Shown: in pieces, positions 1 to 9,882 of the stretch
Layout: every line of letters starts with the position of its first letter
Numbering within the stretch: position 1 is the first letter of the stretch
From: Salinicola lusitanus
GTDB lineage: Bacteria > Pseudomonadota > Gammaproteobacteria > Pseudomonadales > Halomonadaceae
Length of the DNA: 64,000 nucleotides
Direction of reading: 5' to 3'
NCBI RefSeq assembly: GCF_003206045.1
Contig: NZ_PZJM01000009.1
Span: forward strand, 1 to 64,000
Notes under the pieces: model-generated
Databases searched by the model: none
Seen by the model: the letters and a program-made list of their open reading frames with translations, nothing else
What the model was told of the DNA's origin: nothing
Program-made: the position numbers and the translations under genes

Positions 1-28
1 ACCCTCCCGCCGCCAACCCCCAGAGACC

Positions 29-55
29 GAAACGCCCGCGCGGGGCGGGCGTTTC
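29..55 (-). terminator. Probable rho-independent terminator of tyrS
   Basis: A perfect 11-bp inverted repeat (GAAACGCCCGC / GCGGGCGTTTC) with a 5-nt loop lies 20 bases beyond the tyrS stop codon. Read on the minus strand the right arm ends in GTTTC, a short T-rich tail. It probably ends the tyrS transcript and could also serve a gene to the left of the window. Confidence 0.75.
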
Positions 56-74
56 AGCGGGATTGCCAAATCGG

Positions 75-1274
75 CTAGCCGATCGTGACCCGGGCGTAGC
101 GCTTCTTGCCGGCCTGAATGACATAGTGCCTGCCGGTGGCGAGCATGGTGTCCTTGGCCGCAACTTCGCCGTCGACCTTCACCCGGCCGTTGTTGAGCAT
201 GTCCTTGGCCTGGGCGCTGTTGTTGGCCAGCCCGGCTCGATTGAGCACTGCCGCGATCGGCGCCTGCGCCGCCCCCTCGAAGTCCACCTCGACTTCAGGC
301 AGATCCTCCGGCAGCTCCCCTTCCGCGAGCTGGTTGCCCGCCGAACGGTGCGCATTCGCCGCTGCTTCCGCGCCGTGGTAACGCGTGATCAACTCTCTCG
401 CCAAGGCCATCTTGATGTCGCGCGGGTTGGCCCCCTGTTCGATCTCACGCCGAATCGCCTCGATCTCTTCGTTGGATTTCAGCGACAGCAGCTCGAAGTA
501 GCGCCACATCAGGCCGTCCGGCATCGACACGATCTTGTTGAACATCACGCCGGGGGCGTCGTCGACACCAACATAGTTGTTCAAAGACTTGGACATCTTC
601 TGCACGCCATCCAGCCCTTCGAGCAGCGGCATGGTGATGACGACCTGCGGCTCCTGGCCGAAGTGCTTCTGGATCTCGCGCCCCATCAGCAGGTTGAACT
701 TCTGGTCGGTACCGCCGAGCTCGATGTCCGCCTTCAGTGCGACCGAGTCGTAGCCTTGCACCAGCGGGTAGAGAAACTCGTGGATCGAGATCGACTGACC
801 CGCACGGTAGCGCTTCTCGAAGTCGTCGCGCTCGAGCATGCGGGCCACGGTGGACTGTCCGGAGAGCTCGATCATGTCGGCGGCGGACATCTCCCCGAAC
901 CACTCTGCATTGAAGCGCACTTCGGTCCTGTCGGGATCGAGGATCTTGAAGACCTGCTCCCGATAGGTCTGGGCGTTGGCCTTGACCTCCTCCTCGGTGA
1001 GCGGCTTGCGGGTGACGTTCTTGCCGGTGGGATCACCGATCCGGCCGGTGAAGTCCCCGATCAGGAAAATCACCTCGTGGCCAAGATCCTGGAACTGACG
1101 CATCTTGGTCAGCAAGACACTGTGCCCCAGGTGCAGGTCGGGAGCGGTAGGATCGAAGCCAGCCTTGATCCGGAGCTTGCGACCGGATTCGAGCTTTTTT
1201 ACCAGCTCGTCTTCGATCAGAATCTCCTGTGTGCCGCGCTTGATCAATGCCAGCGCTTCGTCGACCTGGGCCAT
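75..1274 (-). CDS. tyrS: Tyrosyl-tRNA synthetase
   Basis: Class I aminoacyl-tRNA synthetase that charges tRNA-Tyr with tyrosine in the cytoplasm. The Rossmann catalytic domain carries the HIGH-type motif HLGH (in [10 protein letters not shown]) and the second signature KMSKS (in [10 protein letters not shown]). The C-terminal part has an S4-like RNA-binding region ([22 protein letters not shown]). I chose the start [10 protein letters not shown] (399 aa) because GGAG precedes it by about 9 nt and the family begins there; an in-frame ATG 18 codons upstream adds a non-conserved extension. The length fits the shorter bacterial TyrRS type (about 400 aa). It is divergent from anmK across about 100 bases that must hold both promoters. 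Confidence 0.97.
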   Translation of the reverse strand: MAQVDEALALIKRGTQEILIEDELVKKLESGRKLRIKAGFDPTAPDLHLGHSVLLTKMRQFQDLGHEVIFLIGDFTGRIGDPTGKNVTRKPLTEEEVKANAQTYREQVFKILDPDRTEVRFNAEWFGEMSAADMIELSGQSTVARMLERDDFEKRYRAGQSISIHEFLYPLVQGYDSVALKADIELGGTDQKFNLLMGREIQKHFGQEPQVVITMPLLEGLDGVQKMSKSLNNYVGVDDAPGVMFNKIVSMPDGLMWRYFELLSLKSNEEIEAIRREIEQGANPRDIKMALARELITRYHGAEAAANAHRSAGNQLAEGELPEDLPEVEVDFEGAAQAPIAAVLNRAGLANNSAQAKDMLNNGRVKVDGEVAAKDTMLATGRHYVIQAGKKRYARVTIG

Positions 1275-1373
1275 CGTATCCGTCTCCACTACTACGCTAT
1301 CGAGCTTGAAAGGCGGCAATCTTAGCACGACTCTCTTGAACCCGTTGAACCGCTCCGCGACAGGAGAAAGTAG

Positions 1374-2489
1374 ATGACGCTATTCGTGGGCCTGATGTCC
1401 GGCACCAGCCTGGATGGGATCGACGCCGCACTCGTCGAGATCGTCGATGACGTCACTCGGCGCCCGCGTCTGATCGACGCGCTGTGCTTACCCATGAGTG
1501 CCGAACTGAAAGCGGCGCTGCTCGAGTTGACCCAGGCGTCCCGGGTCTCTTTCGCCATGCTGGGCGCCACCGAAAGCGCCTTCTGCGACCACCAGGCCGA
1601 AGCCGTGCGCCAGTTGCTGCAGCGCCACGACCTCGAGCCCTCGGCGATTACCGCCATCGGCAGCCACGGCCAGACCATCGAGCACGCACCCTACGCCGAA
1701 ACGCCCTTCACTTACCAGCTCGACAATCCCAGCCGGCTGGCCGAGCTGACCGGTTGCCAGGTAGTTGCCGACTTCCGCCGCCGGGACATGGCGGCCGGCG
1801 GGCAGGCCGCGCCGTTGGCGCCGATATTCCATCAGGCCCTGTTTTCCGATCCTGTGCGTACTCGACTGATTCTCAACCTGGGCGGTATCGCCAACCTGAC
1901 ACGGCTCCCCCCGGAGACCTCATCGCTGCCGGTCATCGGCTTCGACACCGGCCCGGCAAATTTGCTGCTCGACGCCTGGCACGCCCGGCACCGGCATGGG
2001 CCGATCGACGAAGCGGGAAGCTGGGCGGCTAGTGGAAGCATCGATCAGTCGTTGCTGGCCCGCCTGTTCGAGGAGCCGTACTTCGCCGCCCCGCCACCCA
2101 AGAGCACGGGACGCGAGCAATTTCACCTAGCCTGGCTGGAAGCGCGACTGTGCGGCAACGAAGCGGCTGCCGACGTCCAGGCGACACTGGCGGAGCTGAC
2201 CGCGGCCAGCGTCGCAAGGGCCGCGCGCGACTTCATCGTTGCCGACGACACGGATTTGATCGTCTGCGGCGGCGGTGCCCGCAACCGTCACTTGATGAAG
2301 CGTCTGGCGACACATCTACCGGCGGTCTCGATCACCCGCTGCGATGCATTCGGCTGGTCGGCCGACTGGCTGGAAGCCGGCGCCTTCGCCTGGCTGGCAT
2401 GGCGCCGGATTCACCGGCTGACCGGCAACCTGCCGGAGGTGACCGGCGCCAGCGGCCCTCGCGTCCTTGGCGGCATCTACGCACCTTGA
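1374..2489 (+). CDS. anmK: Anhydro-N-acetylmuramic acid kinase
   Basis: Cell-wall recycling enzyme that cleaves and phosphorylates 1,6-anhydro-MurNAc to MurNAc-6-phosphate in the cytoplasm. The N-terminus shows the family signature [17 protein letters not shown], followed by the ASKHA-fold elements [34 protein letters not shown] and [12 protein letters not shown]. At 371 aa it has the usual length. The start is supported by AGGAG about 8 nt upstream. It is divergent from tyrS and convergent with pilU, with only 16 bases between the stops. Confidence 0.96.
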   Translation: MTLFVGLMSGTSLDGIDAALVEIVDDVTRRPRLIDALCLPMSAELKAALLELTQASRVSFAMLGATESAFCDHQAEAVRQLLQRHDLEPSAITAIGSHGQTIEHAPYAETPFTYQLDNPSRLAELTGCQVVADFRRRDMAAGGQAAPLAPIFHQALFSDPVRTRLILNLGGIANLTRLPPETSSLPVIGFDTGPANLLLDAWHARHRHGPIDEAGSWAASGSIDQSLLARLFEEPYFAAPPPKSTGREQFHLAWLEARLCGNEAAADVQATLAELTAASVARAARDFIVADDTDLIVCGGGARNRHLMKRLATHLPAVSITRCDAFGWSADWLEAGAFAWLAWRRIHRLTGNLPEVTGASGPRVLGGIYAP

Positions 2490-2505
2490 ACCAGGGGGCA
2501 TCCGC

Positions 2506-3639
2506 TCACTCATCGTCGATCAGCGAGAACTTCGTGCCATCATCGCTGCTGTCACCGGCGTCCCGACGCTCGCCATACTTGAGCAGCATGCGCAGGTCAT
2601 TGGCCGAATCGGCATGCGCCAGCGCCAGACTCTCGCTGATGTCCCCTCGCCGGAACAGCTCGTAGAGCGCCTGGTCGAAGGTCTGCATGCCCTGCTCCCG
2701 GGAGCGGCGCATCAGATCCTTCAACTCGGCGACCTCGCCACGACGGATCAGTTCGCTGATCAGGGGAGACTTGAGCAGCACCTCGGTCGCCACACAGCGC
2801 CCGGCGCCATCCTGACGCGGCAACAGTCGCTGAGCGACCACGGCACGCAGATTGAGCGACAGATCCATCCCTATCTGCTCCTGGCGTGACGGCGGAAACA
2901 GACTGAGAATCCGCTCGATAGCCTGATCGGCGCTGTTGGCGTGCAGCGTGGCCAGGCAGAGATGGCCGGTTTCGGCAAAGCTGAGCGCCAGTTCCATGGT
3001 ATCCCGGCTGCGTATCTCGCCGATCATGATGACATCCGGCGCCTGGCGCAGGGCATTCTTCAGCGCTACCTCGTAGGATTCGGTGTCGATCCCCACTTCA
3101 CGCTGGTTGATGATGCCGCGCTGGTGCGGATGCATGTATTCGATAGGGTCTTCGATACAGATGATATGACCGCCAACCGTGCGATTGCGGTGCTGGATCA
3201 TCGAGGCCAGCGTGGTGGACTTGCCGCTGCCGGTCCCACCCACCACCAGCACCAGTCCACGCCGAATGGAGGCCAATGTCGCCGTCACTTCCGGCAGGCC
3301 AAGCGATTCGAGATCGGGAATGTCGAACGCGATCCGGCGAACGACCATCGCCGGTTGGCTGCGCTGGTAGAAGGCGCTGACACGGAAACGCCCCTTGCCG
3401 CTGAGGCTGAGGGCGAAATTGGCCTCGTGATCCACCTCGAAAGCCTCTTGCCGCCCCCGGGGCAAAGCGATGGCCACCAGCTCGCGCACCTGGTCCGGCT
3501 GCAGGGGGACATCGCCCAGGGCCACCAGTTTTCCATCCAGCTTCAGGCAGGGCGGCGCCCCGGTAGAGATCAGCAGATCCGAAGCCTGCTTGGCCAGCAT
3601 GATATCGAGAAGCTGCTCAAACCATTGAGAGGGGGTCAT
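2506..3639 (-). CDS. pilU: Type IV pilus retraction ATPase, PilU
   Basis: Hexameric GspE/PilT-family ATPase that assists PilT in depolymerising type IV pili. It has a P-loop GGTGSGKST, an Asp-box-like IICIEDPIEYMH, Walker B IMIGEIRS and the His-box GHLCLATLHANSA. The predicted start MTPSQWFEQL (377 aa) has AGGA 10 nt upstream and avoids overlapping pilT; a longer frame starts inside pilT without a ribosome site. It lacks the exact PilT C-terminal AIRNLIRE motif, having ISELIRRGEVAELKDLM instead, which together with second position in the operon supports PilU. Pilin genes are not in the window. Confidence 0.93.
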   Translation of the reverse strand: MTPSQWFEQLLDIMLAKQASDLLISTGAPPCLKLDGKLVALGDVPLQPDQVRELVAIALPRGRQEAFEVDHEANFALSLSGKGRFRVSAFYQRSQPAMVVRRIAFDIPDLESLGLPEVTATLASIRRGLVLVVGGTGSGKSTTLASMIQHRNRTVGGHIICIEDPIEYMHPHQRGIINQREVGIDTESYEVALKNALRQAPDVIMIGEIRSRDTMELALSFAETGHLCLATLHANSADQAIERILSLFPPSRQEQIGMDLSLNLRAVVAQRLLPRQDGAGRCVATEVLLKSPLISELIRRGEVAELKDLMRRSREQGMQTFDQALYELFRRGDISESLALAHADSANDLRMLLKYGERRDAGDSSDDGTKFSLIDDE

Positions 3640-3673
3640 TTCAGGTCCTGGTTTCGGAATCCGAAGTGCGAGC

Positions 3674-4708
3674 TCATTGGTCGAGTCCGGCGCGCGATTT
3701 GGCATGAGCTTCCTGGCGGGTCACCACGCCGTCGGCCACCAACTGGGAAAGCGCCGCGTCCAGCGTCTGCATCCCCAGGCTACCGCCGGTCTGAATCGCC
3801 GAGTACATCTGGGCCACTTTGCCTTCCCGTATCAGATTGCGAATCGCCGATGTCGCCACCAGAATCTCATGAGCCGCCACACGCCCACCGGCCTCGCGCT
3901 TGAGCAGCGTCTGTGAGATCACCGCCTGCAGCGATTCGGACAGCATCGAGCGCACCATGCCCTTCTCGTCACCGGGAAAGACATCGATGATGCGGTCGAT
4001 GGTCTTGGCCGCCGACGTGGTGTGCAGTGTGCCGAATACCAGATGGCCGGTCTCCGCAGCCGTCAAGGCGAGCCGAATGGTCTCCAGGTCCCTGAGCTCG
4101 CCGACCAGGATGACATCGGGATCTTCGCGCAGGGCCGAGCGCAGGGCTGGGGCGAAGCCCTTGGTGTCGCGATGCACTTCACGCTGATTGATCAGGCAAC
4201 GCTTGCTTTCGTGCACGAATTCGATCGGATCCTCGATGGTCAGGATGTGTTCCTGACGGTTGCTGTTGATGTAGTCGATCATCGCCGCCAGCGTCGTCGA
4301 CTTGCCACTGCCGGTCGGCCCCGTGACCAGCACCAGGCCTCGCGGCAACATCGACAGACGCCGGAACACGTCGCCCAACCCGAGGTCGTCGAGCGTCAGC
4401 ACATTGCTGGGAATGGTACGAAAGACCGCGCCGGCACCGCGTCCCTGCGTGAACGCATTGACACGGAAGCGAGACACGCCGGTGACTTCGAACGAGAAGT
4501 CGGTCTCGAGCGTAGCTTCGAAATCCCGACGCTGACGGTCGTTCATCACATCATAGATCAGTCGGCGCACCTGGCTGTCGTCGAGCGCGGGCACATTGAG
4601 GCGACGCATATCCCCATCGACCCGTATCATGGGCGGCAGCCCCGCCGACAGGTGCAGGTCCGAAGCGTCGTGCTTTGCCGAGAACGCCAGCAGTTCGGTA
4701 ATATCCAT
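3674..4708 (-). CDS. pilT: Type IV pilus retraction ATPase, PilT
   Basis: Motor ATPase for pilus retraction and twitching motility, acting at the inner-membrane base of the pilus. At 344 aa it has the standard length. The N-terminal PAS-like region begins MDITELLAFSAKHDASDLHL. The ATPase core has GPTGSGKSTT, ILTIEDPIEFVH, ILVGELRDLET and GHLVFGTLHTTSA. The C-terminal AIRNLIREGK motif, needed for retraction in PilT, is present. pilT is first in the pilT-pilU operon and is divergent from yggS with a gap of only 39 bases, so the promoters overlap. Confidence 0.97.
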   Translation of the reverse strand: MDITELLAFSAKHDASDLHLSAGLPPMIRVDGDMRRLNVPALDDSQVRRLIYDVMNDRQRRDFEATLETDFSFEVTGVSRFRVNAFTQGRGAGAVFRTIPSNVLTLDDLGLGDVFRRLSMLPRGLVLVTGPTGSGKSTTLAAMIDYINSNRQEHILTIEDPIEFVHESKRCLINQREVHRDTKGFAPALRSALREDPDVILVGELRDLETIRLALTAAETGHLVFGTLHTTSAAKTIDRIIDVFPGDEKGMVRSMLSESLQAVISQTLLKREAGGRVAAHEILVATSAIRNLIREGKVAQMYSAIQTGGSLGMQTLDAALSQLVADGVVTRQEAHAKSRAGLDQ

Positions 4709-4747
4709 GTTTTTTATTCGATCCCCTGCGTAAGGTCGCCATCCAGT

Positions 4748-5458
4748 ATGCCAGAAGCGTCGGTGTCCGAGTCCCTATCCAGCGCCCGCGAACGTCTCGA
4801 GGCGGCGCTCTCCGCAGCCGGCCGGCCGCTAGACAGCGCACACCTGCTTGCCGTCAGCAAAACCAAGCCAGCAAATATGCTGCGCCAGGCCTATGCCGCC
4901 GGTCAACGCGCCTTCGGCGAGAACTACCTGCAGGAAGCCCTGGAAAAGCAGCAGGCGCTGGCCGACCTCGACGACATCGAGTGGCATTTCATCGGTGCAC
5001 TGCAGTCGAACAAGACCCGCGACGTCGCCGAGCATTTCAACTGGGTACATGGCGTCGACCGCGAGAAGATCGCTCGCCGGCTCTCCGAGCAGCGCCCGCC
5101 GGCGCTGGGCCCTATCGATATCTGTCTGCAGCTCAACGTCAGCGGCGAAGCCAGCAAGGCGGGGGTCGACATCGACGACCTGCCGGTGCTCGCCGAGTCG
5201 CTGCTGACGCTTCCCAATCTCCGCCTGCGGGGCCTGATGGCGCTACCGGCGCCCAGCGACGACCGAGACCGACAGCGTCACGCATTCCGCCAGGTCGCCA
5301 CCGCGCTGGCCGAGCTGCAGCGCCGCTTTCCCGAAGCCCCCCTGGATACCCTGTCGATGGGCATGAGCGGCGACCTGGAGGCCGCCGTCCTGGAGGGCGC
5401 CACCATCGTTCGCCTGGGCACCGCCATCTTCGGCAGCCGCCCGCCACTCGGAAGCTGA
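4748..5458 (+). CDS. yggS: YggS-family pyridoxal phosphate homeostasis protein
   Basis: PLP-binding, catalytically silent TIM-barrel protein that buffers pyridoxal phosphate; proC-yggS linkage is very common. The PLP lysine lies in LLAVSKTKPANML, followed by RAFGENYLQEALEK, WHFIGALQSNKTRDV and the C-terminal LSMGMSGDLEAAV and TIVRLGTAIFG. It is 236 aa from the ATG chosen; a GTG five codons downstream is an alternative start. It is first in the yggS-proC-yggT run. Confidence 0.95.
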   Translation: MPEASVSESLSSARERLEAALSAAGRPLDSAHLLAVSKTKPANMLRQAYAAGQRAFGENYLQEALEKQQALADLDDIEWHFIGALQSNKTRDVAEHFNWVHGVDREKIARRLSEQRPPALGPIDICLQLNVSGEASKAGVDIDDLPVLAESLLTLPNLRLRGLMALPAPSDDRDRQRHAFRQVATALAELQRRFPEAPLDTLSMGMSGDLEAAVLEGATIVRLGTAIFGSRPPLGS

Positions 5459-5498
5459 CCCTATCGCTCCTTCTCTGACCGACCCCAAGGACCCAGTC

Positions 5499-6338
5499 AT
5501 GACCGACTCGCCCACCGCCAGCCGCATCGTCTTCATCGGCGCCGGCAACATGGCCAGCGCCATCTTCGGCGGGATGCTCGAAGGCGGCTATCCCGCCGAT
5601 GCCATCGTCGCCACGTCACGCAGCCAGGAAACGTGCGATACCATCGGTCAGCGCTATGGCATTCGCACGATGCAGGATAATCTGGCCGCGGTCGGGGAAG
5701 CGGACGTCATCGTCCTCGCCGTCAAACCGCAAATGATGCGCGACCTCTGCCTGTCGCTGCGGGATAGCGTCCAGTCCCGGCGGCCTCTGATCATTTCGGT
5801 GGCGGCCGGACTCGACGCCGCGACGCTGGACGCCTGGCTGGGGGGCGGTCTCGCCGTGATCCGCTGCATGCCCAATACGCCCTCGCTGGTCGGCGAGGGC
5901 GCCAGCGGGCTTTACGCCAACGACCGCGTCAGCGATGCCGAACGTCAGCTCGCGACCGACCTGCTGGAATCGGTGGGCCTGGTCGAGTGGGTGGAGGAGG
6001 AAGCCCAGATCGAGGCCGTGACGGCTATCTCCGGCAGCGGCCCGGCCTACTTCTTCCTGTTCATGGAGTCACTGGAGGCAGCCGGTACCGCGCTGGGACT
6101 CTCCCCCGAGAGTGCGCGCCGACTGGCATTGCAGACCGCCTTCGGCGCCGCCAAGATGGCGCGGGAGAGCGAATTCGACCCCGCCGAGCTGCGTCGGCGG
6201 GTCACCTCCCCCAACGGCACCACCGAGCGCGCGATCCACACGTTCGAGGAGGCGGGCCTGGCCGAGATCGTGAGCCGCGCGACCCACGCCTGCGCGGAGC
6301 GCGCCCGCGAGTTGTCGAGCGAGCTGGGTCGGAACTGA
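5499..6338 (+). CDS. proC: Pyrroline-5-carboxylate reductase
   Basis: Last step of proline synthesis, reducing P5C with NAD(P)H; proline is also a compatible solute in halophiles. The N-terminal Rossmann motif reads IVFIGAGNMASAIFGG and the dimerisation domain carries AVTAISGSGPAYFF and the signature RRRVTSPNGTTERAI. At 279 aa it is full length. AAGGACC lies just upstream of the ATG. It sits 40 bases after yggS and 33 before yggT. Confidence 0.97.
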   Translation: MTDSPTASRIVFIGAGNMASAIFGGMLEGGYPADAIVATSRSQETCDTIGQRYGIRTMQDNLAAVGEADVIVLAVKPQMMRDLCLSLRDSVQSRRPLIISVAAGLDAATLDAWLGGGLAVIRCMPNTPSLVGEGASGLYANDRVSDAERQLATDLLESVGLVEWVEEEAQIEAVTAISGSGPAYFFLFMESLEAAGTALGLSPESARRLALQTAFGAAKMARESEFDPAELRRRVTSPNGTTERAIHTFEEAGLAEIVSRATHACAERARELSSELGRN

Positions 6339-6371
6339 ACGAGCAGGAACGGAATCCATTAGGAGAAAATA

Positions 6372-6962
6372 ATGGGCAGTAATCTTGGAAGCGCCGGCCT
6401 GATGCTGGTCAACACGCTGGTCAACATCTATCTGTTTGTGCTGATGCTGCGCTTTTTGCTGCAATTCTCGCAGGCGGACTACTACAACCCGATGAGCCAG
6501 GGAATCGTCAAGGCGACCCAGCCGGTGGTCGCGCCGGTCCAGAAGATCCTGCGGCCCGTGGGGCGCATCGACATCGCCACGCTGTTCGTGGGCTTTCTGC
6601 TCAAGGTGATCGTGATCACCGCCATCTTCCAGATTGCCGGTTTCGGCATGCCGCCGCTGCAGGGCCTGCTGCTGGCGGGCATCGCGGGCGTACTCAATGC
6701 GATTCTCAAGATCTACTTCTTCGCCCTGATCATCATGATCATCCTGAGCTGGGTAGCGCCTCGTGCCAGTCATCCGGGAGCGCTGCTGGTGATGCAGATC
6801 GTCGAGCCGATCATGGCCCCGGTACGCCGCGTGATACCCCCGCTGGGCATGATCGACCTCTCGCCGATCGTGGTCTTCATCGCCATCAATCTGCTCGATA
6901 GCGTCGTCGTCGGGTCGCTGGCCCGTGCCGCCGGCCTGCCGGGCGCCCTGGTCGGCTTCTGA
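6372..6962 (+). CDS. yggT: YggT-family integral membrane protein
   Basis: Small inner-membrane protein of about 196 aa with two YGGT repeats: one near residues 10-75 (YLFVLMLRFLLQFSQADYYN...PVQKILRPVG) and one near residues 105-180 (ILKIYFFALIIMIILSWVAP...PVRRVIPPLG). Four hydrophobic spans are visible. Its function is not settled; E. coli YggT has been linked to osmotic or K+ related phenotypes. AGGAG precedes the ATG by 7 nt. It is probably the last gene of yggS-proC-yggT. Confidence 0.93.
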   Translation: MGSNLGSAGLMLVNTLVNIYLFVLMLRFLLQFSQADYYNPMSQGIVKATQPVVAPVQKILRPVGRIDIATLFVGFLLKVIVITAIFQIAGFGMPPLQGLLLAGIAGVLNAILKIYFFALIIMIILSWVAPRASHPGALLVMQIVEPIMAPVRRVIPPLGMIDLSPIVVFIAINLLDSVVVGSLARAAGLPGALVGF

Positions 6963-7113
6963 GCCACGCCGACCGCCTCCGCCGCCGGCCTGAAGACGGT
7001 CCACGCCAGCAACAGGTCGTGGACCGCTGACGAACCGCGGCGGGCGGCGCCCGGGCACTCACCGATGTGAATCGGCCAACTGCCCTCGCTGAACCTGGAG
7101 ACTATCCCGTTTC

Positions 7114-8271
7114 ATGTCCGCTTCCTTTCCGTCCGACTCCGTCGGGCTGGTCACACCGCAGACCGCCACATTCGAGTCTCCGCTGGCTCTGGCCTGCGGC
7201 AAGACCCTCGAAAGCTTCGAGCTGGTCTACGAGACCTACGGCACGCTCAACGCCGAGCGCAGCAATGCGGTTCTGATCTGTCACGCCCTGTCCGGTCATC
7301 ACCATGCGGCGGGCTTTCACGCCGCCGACGAGCTCAAGCCCGGCTGGTGGGACGCCTACATCGGCCCAGGCAAGGTGATCGATACCGACCGGTTCTTTGT
7401 CGTCTCGCTCAACAACCTCGGCGGTTGCCACGGCAGCACCGGCCCCGGCAGCGTCGACCCACAGACCGGCCGTCAGTGGGGCCCGACATTTCCGGTCATG
7501 ACGGTGGCGGACTGGGTTCACAGCCAGGCGCGCCTGGCCGATCGGCTCGGCATCGAGCGTTTCGCCGCCGTGGTGGGCGGCAGTCTCGGCGGCATGCAGG
7601 CGATGCAGTGGACGATCGCCTATCCGGAACGCGTCGCCAACGTGGCGGTGATTGCCGCGACCCCGCGCCTGTCGGCGCAGAACATCGCCTTCAACGAAGT
7701 CGCCCGTCAGGCGATCCGCTCGGACCCCGATTTCCACGACGGCTGGTACGCCGACCACGGCGCGATTCCCAAGCTGGGCCTGAAACTGGCCCGGATGATC
7801 GGTCACATCACCTACCTGTCCGAGCACTCGATGGGCTCGCGCTTCGGGCGCGACCTGCGCAGCGACCAGTTGAATTTCGGCTACGACGTCGAGTTCCAGG
7901 TGGAGTCCTACCTGCGCCACCAGGGTGATACCTTCTCGACCCGCTTCGATGCCAACACCTATCTACTGATGACCAAGGCGCTGGACTATTTCGACCCCGC
8001 CGGACAGCACGACGGCGACCTGGCCGCCGCGCTGGCACCGGCCGACTGCCCGTTTCTGGTCATCAGCTTCACCACCGACTGGCGCTTCGCCCCGGCCCGC
8101 TCGCAGGAACTGGTCAACGCCCTGCTGCGAGCCGGCAAGGCGGTCAGCTACGTCAACGTCGACTCCCCGCACGGGCACGACGCCTTCCTGCTGCCCAACG
8201 ACCAGTACGAATCGGTCTTCGGCAGCTTCATGCGGCGCATCGATGCGCAACTCAACGGAGGGGCGAGCTGA
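7114..8271 (+). CDS. metX: Homoserine O-acyltransferase (MetX)
   Basis: Alpha/beta-hydrolase that activates L-homoserine for methionine synthesis. It shows [15 protein letters not shown], the oxyanion/substrate segment [14 protein letters not shown], the nucleophile elbow [14 protein letters not shown] and the late catalytic Asp and His (ITFTTDWRF region and [10 protein letters not shown]). At 385 aa it has normal length. MetX proteins of gammaproteobacteria can use succinyl-CoA rather than acetyl-CoA, and sequence reading alone does not settle which. The stop TGA overlaps the metW ATG by one base, so the two are translationally coupled. Confidence 0.95.
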   Translation: MSASFPSDSVGLVTPQTATFESPLALACGKTLESFELVYETYGTLNAERSNAVLICHALSGHHHAAGFHAADELKPGWWDAYIGPGKVIDTDRFFVVSLNNLGGCHGSTGPGSVDPQTGRQWGPTFPVMTVADWVHSQARLADRLGIERFAAVVGGSLGGMQAMQWTIAYPERVANVAVIAATPRLSAQNIAFNEVARQAIRSDPDFHDGWYADHGAIPKLGLKLARMIGHITYLSEHSMGSRFGRDLRSDQLNFGYDVEFQVESYLRHQGDTFSTRFDANTYLLMTKALDYFDPAGQHDGDLAAALAPADCPFLVISFTTDWRFAPARSQELVNALLRAGKAVSYVNVDSPHGHDAFLLPNDQYESVFGSFMRRIDAQLNGGAS

Positions 8272-8867
8272 TGCGCGCGGATCTCGAACTGATCTACGGC
8301 TGGGTGCCCAATGACGCCCGCATCCTCGACCTGGGCTGCGGCGACGGTACGCTACTGGCAGCGCTGGCACGCCACAAGAACGTCACCGGCTACGGCCTCG
8401 AGATCGACCCGGAAGGGATCTCGGCGTGCCTGACCAAGGGCGTCAATGTGCTCGAGCAGAACCTGGACGACGGCCTGGGCAATTTCGTGGACGATGCCTG
8501 CGACCTGGTCATCATGACCCAGGCACTACAGGTCCTGCGCCGCCCGGACGCCATGCTGGACGAAATGCTGCGAGTGGCCCCGGAGTGCATCATCGCCTTC
8601 CCCAACTTCGCCTACTGGAAGCACCGGCTGCATCTGACGTTCCGTGGTCGCATGCCGGTTTCGCGCTCCCTGCCCCACGCCTGGTACGACACCCCCAACA
8701 TCCACCTGTCGACGTTCCGGGACTTCGCCAGCCTGTGCCGCGACAAGGGCGTCACCATCGTCGACGAGGCCGTCGGCAGCGCCGAACACGAGGGACACTG
8801 GACATCGAGGCTGTGGCCCAACCTGTTCGGCGAGACGGCGATCTTCCGGGTCCGGCGCGGGCGCTAA
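8271..8867 (+). CDS. metW: Methionine biosynthesis protein MetW
   Basis: Class I SAM-dependent methyltransferase-fold protein co-encoded with MetX and thought to support homoserine acyltransferase activity. The SAM-binding motif I is ARILDLGCGDGTLLAAL (near residues 16-33), followed by DLVIMTQALQVLRRPD. At 198 aa it is the usual size. Its TAA stop overlaps the convergent sfsA stop codon. Confidence 0.94.
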   Translation: MRADLELIYGWVPNDARILDLGCGDGTLLAALARHKNVTGYGLEIDPEGISACLTKGVNVLEQNLDDGLGNFVDDACDLVIMTQALQVLRRPDAMLDEMLRVAPECIIAFPNFAYWKHRLHLTFRGRMPVSRSLPHAWYDTPNIHLSTFRDFASLCRDKGVTIVDEAVGSAEHEGHWTSRLWPNLFGETAIFRVRRGR

Positions 8868-9619
8868 CGCGACTCGGCGGCTTGCCAGCGCCGTTCGAGA
8901 TTCAGCTCCAGGCGGCGATCCAGCATCACCGCCTCGGGCCGTCCCTGCGCCCACGTCACCCGGCAACCGTAGGCCAGCACTTCGACGCCACGCTCGGCGA
9001 CCGCCTGGAGCGTGCGTGCGTAGGCGGGGTCGAGATGCGCCGCGGGTGCCACGTCGTCGATACCGGTGTGCGCCGCGCAGAACAGCAGCACCCCGCGGTG
9101 GCCACGGGCGACCAGCTCGGCCAGCACCTCGAGATGACGGCGACCACGCTCGCTGACCGAATCGGGAAAATAGCCGTGACCGTCGTCCTCCTTGAGCGTC
9201 ACCTGCTTGACCTCGACGAAGGTGTCGCGTCCCTGCGCCGCTCTCAAGCGGAAATCGAGCCGGGCCCCCTCGACGCTCGCCTCCCGCTTGAGCTCGGCGA
9301 AGCCGGCGAGTTCGGGGACGAGAGCGTCGCGCAGCGCCTCCTCGACCAGCGCGTTGGCACGCCCGGTATGCACCGACACCAGATCGACGCCTCCCTTGCC
9401 GTCGGGCAGTTCGATCAGCTCCCAGGTCCAGGACAGCTTGCGGGCGGGATTGGTGCTCGGCGACACCCAGACCCGGCAACCGGGAACGTTGACGGCGCGC
9501 ATCGAGCCGGTGTTCGGGCAGTGCGCCACGACCTCGCGGCCATCCTCGAGTTCGATGTCGGCCAGGAAGCGCTTGTAGCGTCTCAACAGCGTGCCAGGAA
9601 TAAGAACGGGATAATGCAT
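8864..9619 (-). CDS. sfsA: SfsA family DNA/RNA nuclease
   Basis: Sugar fermentation stimulation protein A, a small PD-(D/E)XK-like nuclease with an OB-fold. Motifs include RYKRFLADIELEDG, VVAHCPNTGSMRAV, the catalytic segment ARLDFRLRAAQGRDTFVEVKQVTL, and the YFPDSVSERGRRHL stretch. The start MHYPVLIPGT (251 aa) matches the family N-terminus; an in-frame start 18 codons upstream has no ribosome site. sfsA next to dksA is a classic gammaproteobacterial neighbourhood. It is divergent from dksA and overlaps the metW stop by four bases. Confidence 0.95.
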   Translation of the reverse strand: MHYPVLIPGTLLRRYKRFLADIELEDGREVVAHCPNTGSMRAVNVPGCRVWVSPSTNPARKLSWTWELIELPDGKGGVDLVSVHTGRANALVEEALRDALVPELAGFAELKREASVEGARLDFRLRAAQGRDTFVEVKQVTLKEDDGHGYFPDSVSERGRRHLEVLAELVARGHRGVLLFCAAHTGIDDVAPAAHLDPAYARTLQAVAERGVEVLAYGCRVTWAQGRPEAVMLDRRLELNLERRWQAAESR

Positions 9620-9715
9620 GAGGTACTGATATCCACAAAGACGAGTGCCTGGAGAGACTCGCTCCGGCAACACGATAGTCGTGGCATCGCCAACCCGGCG
9701 GATGCCAGCCCGATT

Positions 9716-9737
9716 CCCCGGCGTTCACGAACCGGGG
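9716..9737. promoter_or_regulatory. Inverted repeat in the sfsA-dksA divergent region
   Basis: CCCCGG and CCGGGG are separated by 10 nt in the 263-base divergent gap, followed on the plus strand by an AT-rich stretch toward dksA. It could be part of a leader or a protein-binding site; no known operator was recognised. The gap must contain the sfsA and dksA promoters. Confidence 0.35.
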
Positions 9738-9882
9738 ATGAGAAAAATAAAGCGCCCATTCGGTTGCAAAGCGGCAACTTTTTCGCTAAATAAGCATGGC
9801 TTCGGGCAGTGGCAGACGCTGCCCCGGCCGATACTCGGCCAGATCACACGCGTCACGACACTTGCGTAACGAGGCCGCCCCC

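Noticed and set aside
63-1325. A 420-codon plus-strand frame opposite tyrS
   Set aside because: Antisense shadow; tyrS has all synthetase motifs and the plus-strand product has none.
6963-7113. Possible SAM-type riboswitch in front of metX
   Set aside because: The 151-base leader shows no recognisable conserved riboswitch core or terminator hairpin.
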